Assembly (NCBI GenBank): GCA_033961575.1
Contig: CM066740.1
Coordinates: forward strand, 59,899,213-59,963,212
Length of the DNA stretch: 64,000 nt
Origin: Aselliscus stoliczkanus
Taxonomy: Eukaryota; Chordata; Mammalia; Chiroptera; Hipposideridae
Direction: 5' to 3'
In this document: piece by piece, positions 57,712-64,000 of the stretch
Layout of the letters: the number at the start of each line of letters is the position of its first letter
Numbering within the stretch: position 1 is the first letter of the stretch
Translations under genes and position numbers: made by a program
The notes under the pieces: generated by a model
What the model saw: only the letters and a program-made list of their open reading frames with translations
What the model was told of the DNA's origin: nothing
Database searches by the model: none

Positions 57712-58109
57712 TTTTTAAAAGATTTTATTGGGGAATTGGGGAAGGGGAACAGAGAAGTTGTTGTCTTTTTGTTCTTCGTCTAGTTGTGGAGGACGTTGCT
57801 TCACTGGCCCATGTTGGTATTGTCATTGTGCTCTTCCTGGATGAGGTAGATCGGTCGCCAGCCTCTGGATCGTCGCTCACCGTGGCTATTGGCAGCTCAT
57901 GCTGGCTGCCGGCCATTCATGCAGCCTATGGCAGCCTACTGCAGCAGGGGCTGCAGCCTACACTGTCGCCGGGGCTAGAGCAGCCCAGCACCAGTTCGAG
58001 CTGTTGTTAGCAATAGAGAGCAGTGTCACTGGCCCTCATATGTGGGATGCAAACCAGGGTCACTGGCATCCCAAGCCAGCTCTTAATCAATGTGCCACTC
58101 AGCTGGCCC
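57712..58109 (-). mobile_element. Long-form SINE in L1-C
   Basis: T/A-rich start, complement of CCAATTCCCCAATAAAATCTTTT, body, head ending CACTCAGCTGGCCC. It repeats the target GTGTATGAT at both sides (57702-57710 and 58110-58119 region). Confidence 0.92.
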
Positions 58110-58121
58110 AGTGTATGATCC

Positions 58122-58228
58122 TTTTTTTTTTTTTGAGGGCAGTGTCACTGGCCCTCACATGTGGGATCCAAACCAGGGCCACTGGCTTCCCAAGCCAGCA
58201 CCCAACCACCACGCCACTCAGCCGGCCC
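58122..58228 (-). mobile_element. Short-form SINE, immediately beside a long one
   Basis: Poly-T, GAGGGCAGTGTCACTGGCCC, head ending CACTCAGCCGGCCC. It lies only ~12 bp from the SINE at 57712-58109 in the same orientation, with the GTATGATCC/GCATGAC target remnant on the two sides. Confidence 0.92.
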
Positions 58229-58818
58229 AGCATGACTTTTTTCATGTGATGCTGAATTCGGTTTTGTAGTACTTTGTTGAGGATTTTTGCATCTATGTTT
58301 ATTAGGGAGATTGGCCTGTGGTTTTCCTTTTCTGTAATATCTTTGTCTGATTTTTGGATCAGAGTAATAGTGGCCTCATAAAATGTGCTTGGGAGCCCTC
58401 CATCCTTCTCTATTTTTTGGAATAGTTTGAGGCGAATAGGTATTAATGCTTTTGTGAATGTTTTGTAAAATTCACCTGTGAAGCCATCTGATCCAGGACT
58501 TTTGTTTGTTGATCATTGATTCAATTTTTTTGGCAATAATCAGTCTGTTCAGAGTTTCTGTTTCTTTTTGGTTCAGACTTGGTAGATTGTATGCTTCTAG
58601 AAATTTATCAATTTCTTCCATAATGTCGAATTTGTTGGCACATAGTTACTTGTAGTGTTTTCTTAACATTTTCTGTATTTCTGTGGTTTCTGTTGTCACT
58701 TCTCTTTCATTTCTGATTTTATTAATTTAGGTCCTCTTTCTGTTTTTCTTGGTGAGTCTGGTTAAGGGTTTGTTGATTTTTTTCTTTTTAAAAAACCATT
58801 TCTTGGTTTCATTCATCT

Positions 58819-58928
58819 TTTTTTTTTTCCTGAGGGCAGTGTCACTGGCCCTCATATGTGGTGTTACCTGAACCGGGGCTGCTGGCTTCCCAAGCCAGCG
58901 CTTAACCACCACACCTCTTGGCCGGCCC
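58819..58928 (-). mobile_element. Short-form SINE in L1-C
   Basis: T tract, GAGGGCAGTGTCACTGGCCC, and head ending CCTCTTGGCCGGCCC. Flanked by TTCATCTT/CATTGATCTTT-like target remnants. Confidence 0.9.
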
Positions 58929-59501
58929 CATCATTGATCTTTTTGTACTGTGTTTTTTTTGTGGGGGTTTTTTTTTGTCTCTATTTCATTTATTTCTGCT
59001 CTGGTCTTAATTATTTCCTTCTTTGTACTCCCTTTGGGCTTGTTTTGCTGTTCTTTTTTCCAGTTCCCTTAGGTGCAAAGATAGTCTAATTTGAGATTCT
59101 TCTTGTTTCTTTAGATAGTCCTGCATTGCTGAATTTCCCTCTTAGGACTGCTTTCGCTGCATCCCATAGATTTCGGGTTGTGGTGTTTTCATTTTTGTTT
59201 GTCTCAAGGTATCTTTTGATTTCTTCTTTAATCTCATTTTTGACCCACTAGCTATTTAGTAGCATATTATTCGGCCTCCTTGTATTTGTGTGCTTTCCAG
59301 GTTTCTTCTTGTAATTGATTTCTAGTTTCATAGCATTGTGGTGATATGATTTCAATCTTCTTGATATGATTTCAATCTTCTTAAATTTATTGAGACTTGT
59401 TTTGTGGCCTAACATGTGGTCTATCTTGGAAAATGTTCCGTGTAAAATAGAGAAGAATGTATATTCTGTTGCTTTGGGGTGAAATGCTGTAAAAATATCA
59501 A

Positions 59502-59858
59502 TTAAATACAGCTGGTTAAAGTGTCATTTAAGGCCACTATGTCCGTGTTGATTTTCTGTCTGGAGGATCTGTCCATTGGTGACAATGGCGTGTTGAAATC
59601 CCCTACTATGATAGTGTTACTGTTGATCTCTGTCTTTATGTCTGTAACAATCTGTTTTCTATATTTAGGAGCTGCTATGTTGGGTGCATAGATGTTTGCT
59701 AGTATTATGTTCTCTAGTTGAATCGATCCTTTTATTATTATGTAGTGCTCTTGTTTGTCTTTTATTGTAGTCTTCATTTTAAAATCTATTTTGTCCGAAA
59801 TAAGTATTGCTACTCCAGCTTTTTTCTCATTTCCATTTGCATGAAATATCTTATTCAA
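59502..59858 (-). pseudogene. L1-C ORF2 endonuclease fragment
   Basis: A 118-residue frame with FHANGNEKKAGVAILISDK, VNIYAPN-like LANIYAPN and VGDFNTPLSPMDRSSRQK. The QETHL region lies upstream in another frame. The C-terminal SDH part is deleted or altered: a short duplication of GATATGATTTCAATCTTCTT at 59344-59382 lies there. Confidence 0.85.
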
Positions 59859-60391
59859 TCCCTTTACTTTCAGTCTGTGTGTGTCTTTTGATCTGAGATG
59901 AGTCTCTTGTAGACAGCATATGCATGGGTCCTGTTTTCTTATTCACTGAGCCACTCTGTGTCTTTCGATTGGAGCATTTAGCCTATTCACATTTAAAGTG
60001 ATTATTGATAGGTATATATTTATTGCCATTTTGTTATTTGTATTTCTTTTCTTCCTGGGTTAGCTTGTTTTCTCATTTCTTCTGTTTAAAAAAGCCCTTT
60101 TAACATTTTCTGAATTGCTGGCTTGGTGGTAATGAATTCCTTATGCTTATTCTTTTCTGAGAAGTTCTTTATTTCTCCTTCAATTTTAAGTGATAGCCAA
60201 GCTGGGTAGTGCAATCCTGGTTGTAGACTTTTATTTTGTATCACTTGAGTTTTTCTTGCCACCCTCTTCTGGTTTGCAAAGTTTCTGAAGAAAAGTCAGC
60301 TGTTAGTTTTATATGAGCTCTTTTGTATGTAACCTGCCATCTTTCTCTTGCTGCTTTTAGGATTCTGTCTGTGTCTTTAAGCTTTGCCATT

Positions 60392-61290
60392 TTAACTATG
60401 ATATCTTGGTGTGGTCCTGTTTGGGTTCAGCCTGTTTGGAACTTCCTGGGCTTGTTTGTTAATTTCCTTCACCAGGGTAGGGAAGTTTTCAGTCATTATT
60501 TCTTCAAATACGTCCTCAATCCCTTGTTTCTTCTCTTCTCCTTCTGGTATTCCTATTTTGTGAATGTTGTTGTGCTTCATGTTTTCCCACAGGTCTCTTA
60601 AACTATTTTCATTGTTTTTTTATTCTTTTTCCTTTTTGTTGTTCTAACTGAGTGATTTCTGCTATTTTGTCTTCTAAGTCACTGATCCTATATGCTGTTT
60701 CTTCTAATCTGGTGATTCCTTCGAGTGTGTTCTTCATTTCAGTGATTGTATTCTTTAGTTCTAACTGGTTGTTTTTTATGATTTCCCTATCCTTCTTTTT
60801 TTTAAAAATTAGTTTCAGATGTACAACACAGTGCAATAGTTATATTTTTTACCCCTCAAAGTGACAACCCCCCTCCCCCAATTCGCCACCCACTCCTCCC
60901 CCCATATCATATATATCTATTACACTTCCTCTGACTCCCTTCCACAGTATAATCTACATCCTCTGACTATCTATATATTCAATTACAGTTGGTATACAAT
61001 ATTATACAACATCAGCTTCAGGTGTATATTTCAGTATTCAAGCCTCTACTCCATCCATGAAATGGTCCCCCTAACAAGACATTTGAATATTTTGTGGGGT
61101 GTCAGATGTTCCCTATCCTTCTTTATGTCCACACTAAGTTTCTTAAACATTGTTATCAGCAGTGTTCTTAAGTCTGTCTCTGAAAAGTTGGATACCTCTG
61201 TTTCATTTAGTTCCGTTTCTAGAAGTTTCTTCTGATCTTTTACTTGGGACATGTTTCTTTCTTTCTTCATTCTGGCTGTCACTCTGTGAT
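60392..61290 (-). pseudogene. L1-C ORF1, broken, with L1 insertion
   Basis: The N-terminal part MKKERNMSQVKDQKKLLE (about 61269 leftward) with NFSETDLRTLLITMFKK, a coiled-coil part with RISDLEDKIAEITQLEQQK (60836-60609) and a GIPEGEEKKQGIEDVFEEIM part (about 60560-60490) correspond to the ORF1p coiled coil and following domain. The L1 fragment at 60799-61109 splits it. Not functional. Confidence 0.82.
60799..61109 (-). mobile_element. L1 3' fragment with 5' inversion in L1-C ORF1
   Basis: Antisense L1 3' UTR (60799 to about 61080), then a ~29-bp switch to sense orientation (GAATATTTTGTGGGGTGTC...). The 15-bp repeat TCCCTATCCTTCTTT lies at 60784-60798 and 61110-61124. A second twin-priming event in this window. 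Confidence 0.9.
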
Positions 61291-61309
61291 TGCTTCGATG
61301 TAATAGATA

Positions 61310-62732
61310 GATCACCTAGGGGGGAAAAAAAGGAAAAAAAGAGAGAAAAAAAAGAAAGGAAAAAAAAAAGGGTGCAGCACACTCCATCCTCTTTATCTGC
61401 AGACTACTTGCTCAGGAATAGAGAATCTCTGGGCGACTCAGCACCAGCTGTTGTGGGGAAGGGCCTAATGTGTCATGTGCCAGCCTCCCTCTTAGGCTTG
61501 CAGTGAGCTTACTGCAATTAGCTGCTATGTTCTCTGGAACCGTGCTCACCACCAAAAGTCTTCACAGGTTGTTGCGGGTTGTCTACTGCTGCAAAAATCC
61601 CTCTGTGGCCTGCAGAGGTGTGAGCCAGGACAAGGGGCTCAGAGTGCCTCTGGCAACACAGCTCTTGGTGGGCATGGGAGACCCCCAAGGCACCACTGTA
61701 TGAAGTCAGTGGCCTCCAGCATGTCAGAGCAGCATGCACTCCTGCACTAACAACCAGCCTACACAAACTTGCTAGGAAAGACCCAGCTGGATCACACAGG
61801 CACAAGCTCATGGCCAAACACTATCAGGAAAACTCGCAGTTTCAGCTTGTTCCAATCAGCCACTCGCAGATCAGGCTGAGCTGCCGGACAGCCAATCCCC
61901 AGCCTGGCAACTCTGCATACACAGTGCAGAAAGAGGAGACCCAAGGCAGCTCACGCTGCCCGTGTCTCAGTGAACAGGCTTTTGGAACTGGAGCTGGATC
62001 ACACCTGCCAGGCATTTCCCTGGCTACGCAGCACAAGCAGGGTGGAGGGTGAGGATCCCAGGCCGTATGTGCATGCATGCACACATGCACTCTTGTGCCA
62101 ATTTCACCAGCCCAATGTGGTTCCGGACCTGACCTTCTGTGGGAGGGACCAACCCTGAAAAATTGGTGCCATTCTGTACACTACTCGTGTCGAAGCTCCT
62201 AATCAGGCGAGCAGTGGTCCCAGAACCTCCTGCTCCCATGCCAAAGGTGCTCAGTTCAATCCTTCCCCACTGGCTCCTGGGTCCCACTCACACAGCTACT
62301 CCCTCCACCAGGGACCAGGTGAGTGCTCACCAGTGAGCAAGTCCATGTGCTGGCTCCATTGGTTCTCTAGCTGATCTCAGCTTCACCTAGTTGAACAAGG
62401 AGAGTCTTTACTAATTTCTACTGCCAGCTATCGTAGAACTCCTCTTCCTGGAAAAGTAACTTTGGGCAGCTGAGCTTGGTGTGGGGCCAGAGGGTCTCTT
62501 CCCCAACTGGAGAAGACTCCCCACCACTGAGGTGTCCCACAGGGGTTCTCCCTCTCTCATCTCCGGCCCTCCTACCAGACTTGACGTGGCCTCCTCTTTA
62601 AGTCCTTAATGTAGAAGTTCTGTTCACCTAATGTTGAGGGGACTTCCGAGGTTGAATGTTGTATACATTATTTGTAATTTTGGGAGGCAGTTGACGCAGC
62701 ATCTGTCTATCCTGCCATCTCACCGGAAGTCC
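61310..62732 (-). other. L1-C 5' UTR
   Basis: GC-richer region with an A-rich/G-rich (GAAAAAAA) block at 61320-61370, then CAG- and CCA-rich sequence up to the 5' start. Long frames on both strands (61470-62336) lie here and are untranslated-region artefacts. Unlike L1-B it has no 180-bp monomers that I can see. Confidence 0.6.
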
Positions 62733-62744
62733 ACAAGGGCTCTT

Positions 62745-63084
62745 AATAAATCACCCTGTTTAGTCCACTCCCCGCCTGTGCCTGCATTTCCTGGATCTTT
62801 CTGTAGTTCTGTGACACAGTTGACTTGCTTCTCGTTAGTCACTCCTTGTTTAAGCACATAGAATTTACTTTTTCTGCTAGGTAAGTTGCCTCTTTTTCTT
62901 CCACTTTTCATCTTCAAAAAATATGTTGATATCCCTCATCTGCTATCCTTTTCTTTCATATTCTATTTTACCTTAGAGTTTATATGTGTTCCGTCTATTG
63001 CTCCCATTTTGATGGGGTTGTAGAGCAGAGTAGTAGTAGTAATGTGTGTTCAAAGCCCCAGGTTTAACCTGAAACCCATTTAGT
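62745..63084. other. No gene recognised
   Basis: Unique-looking sequence after the L1-C target duplication. The frame 62631-62861 overlaps the L1 end and is not a gene. Confidence 0.4.
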
Positions 63085-63215
63085 TGTCTCAACAACACTA
63101 AGAATAATTGTACTAATTTTATATATAAAATTGTATGACCACTCAGTTAGTAGGGGTGGAGTTATATTTGGAACACAGTTCTGCTGATGCAGAAGCTTAT
63201 GTTATCATGCTACAC
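63085..63215 (-). mobile_element. MIR SINE, antisense
   Basis: TCTCAACAACACTAAGAATAATTGTAC, then ACCACTCAGTTAGTAGGGGTGGAG and TTTGGAACACAGTTC follow the antisense MIR order, diverged. Confidence 0.6.
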
Positions 63216-63892
63216 CATGACATGCTTATCTTTATAAAACCCCTTGTCCTCTAATTAAGCAAAAATTGCATGTAAAGAAAACTCATCCATTAACTTACCA
63301 TAGAGCATTCACAGGCAAAATCAAAATGTTTAATTTTTTTTCCTACTACAGAAGTCCTCAGGTAATAATGCATATCTCAGAAAAAATCTTTCAATTCACA
63401 TGTGTTGTACATCTTCACAGCTACATGTAAGAATTTAGTACTCAAAATAATAGCAATAATAAAAAGTACATATTTATTTATTAAACTCAATATGCATCCA
63501 ATTTTCAAAAAGCATGTATCTTATATAATAACAAATTATATTCCAACTTGTCTGTCTTGCTGTCTCTCTTTCTCCCCCTCTCTCTAATGTATATATTTTT
63601 TAGTCTATGTGATCTCCGGTGGAAAAATGGAGCAATTACTTTTTGAAATGCATGTACCTTGTCCAGTGACAGCAGCCCCTGGAAATATTACCTAAAAGTC
63701 AAGAACCAGAAGATTATCTGGACATTTTTCATTAATTAAAGCCCATTGTTTAAACTATACCTTCTTGGTTTTAGATGATAAAACTAAGGCTGTTAGTGCA
63801 GTTTACTGAGTATTAATATGATATTTTCTATACCAGGAAAAAGAATGATGGTCTCTTATTCTATGCCTCTCAAGATAGGAAAGAAGCAATTG
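63216..63892. other. No gene recognised
   Basis: AT-rich unique-looking sequence with a CTCTCTTTCTCCCCCTCTCTC run near 63562-63584. Confidence 0.4.
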
Positions 63893-64000
63893 TAGAGTGG
63901 TACCTGATTGCATGGGCTTTAATATTTAACTGAGCTTTGTTCAAATTCCAGGCCCCACTAGCTGTGTGATCTTGGAGAATTACACATCTTTAAAACCAGA
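63893..64000 (+). mobile_element. MIR SINE, sense, cut by window end
   Basis: TAGAGTGGTACC, GGGCTTTAATATTTAACTGAG, CAAATTCCAGGCCCCACTAG and CTGTGTGATCTTGG in MIR order. Confidence 0.75.

Larger units (their letters stand above)
56610..58600 (-). pseudogene. L1-C ORF2 reverse transcriptase remnant
   Basis: RT thumb-side region in one frame (56610-56951, [18 protein letters not shown] and the [14 protein letters not shown] segment). The YADD region near 57290 is visible in another frame (SLYADDM on the minus strand). The N-terminal GPGSDGFTGEF-like region is near 58490. Frameshifts and SINEs (57712-58109, 58122-58228) break it. Confidence 0.82.
54906..62732 (-). mobile_element. L1-C: full-length but inactive antisense LINE-1
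   Basis: From the T-rich 3' end through 3' UTR, ORF2 (about 55710-60040), ORF1 (about 60070-61270) and a 5' UTR (61310-62732) it covers a whole L1. The flanks ACAAAGGCTCTT (54894-54905) and ACAAGGGCTCTT (62733-62744) match at 11 of 12 bases. On the minus strand it begins near CTTCCGGTGAGATGGCAGG, an L1-like start. Four SINEs and one L1 fragment are inserted, and without them it is ~6.8 kb. All frames are broken. Confidence 0.9.

Noticed and set aside
61470..62336. Frames on both strands near the right end
   Set aside because: They lie in the L1-C 5' UTR.

Overview
The window is nuclear DNA of a placental mammal and consists almost entirely of transposable elements. I found no intact host gene or exon and no functional tRNA or rRNA gene. 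Bat (Chiroptera) or another laurasiatherian is my best guess for the host. It rests on the overall look of the young LINE-1 3' ends, a tRNA-headed SINE family I cannot name, and the presence of a mariner element, and it is not proven. MIR, L2, MLT1-type LTR, hAT and TcMar relics confirm a mammal. Every long open frame is a decayed L1, retroviral or transposase frame, or a chance frame inside a repeat.

Layout. 1-2644: 3' part of a sense L1. 2645-11637: unique-looking DNA holding an antisense class-II ERV solo LTR (4563-5725), a hAT MITE, and a nest in which an old LTR is split by a mariner that is itself split by an L1 tail. 11638-24574: two antisense L1 units head-to-tail (L1-A, L1-B) inside one pair of 11-bp target-site repeats, with ~180-bp 5'-UTR monomers, an A-rich insert and a second class-II solo LTR with a perfect 6-bp duplication. 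24575-37620: a perfect AT-cored palindrome, an ERV1-like LTR (here LTR2) followed directly by a tRNA-Glu-like sequence, then MLT1, MIR and L2 relics and a twin-primed L1. 37624-42030: a shrunken class-I (gamma-like) endogenous retrovirus with a Pro-type primer-binding site, gag, pol and env remnants and large internal deletions. It abuts a second, heavily invaded LTR2 copy (to ~45770) that carries a third class-II solo LTR with a 6-bp duplication and a 1.2-kb insertion with 19-bp duplications, only ~180 bp of which is L1. 45795-53600: an ancient antisense L1 riddled with SINEs, a younger L1 tail and a Tigger-like MITE. 54906-62732: a full-length but dead antisense L1 (L1-C) with four SINEs and an inverted L1 fragment. 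62745-64000: unique-looking DNA with two MIR relics.

How it works together: the history is L1 machinery mobilising itself, SINEs and at least one other RNA, on top of retroviral and DNA-transposon insertions. Many copies have target-site duplications, so insertion order can be read in several nests. The SINE family comes in a ~105-bp short form and a ~400-490-bp long form whose tail has the AATAAA plus TCTTT signature of T+ class SINEs.
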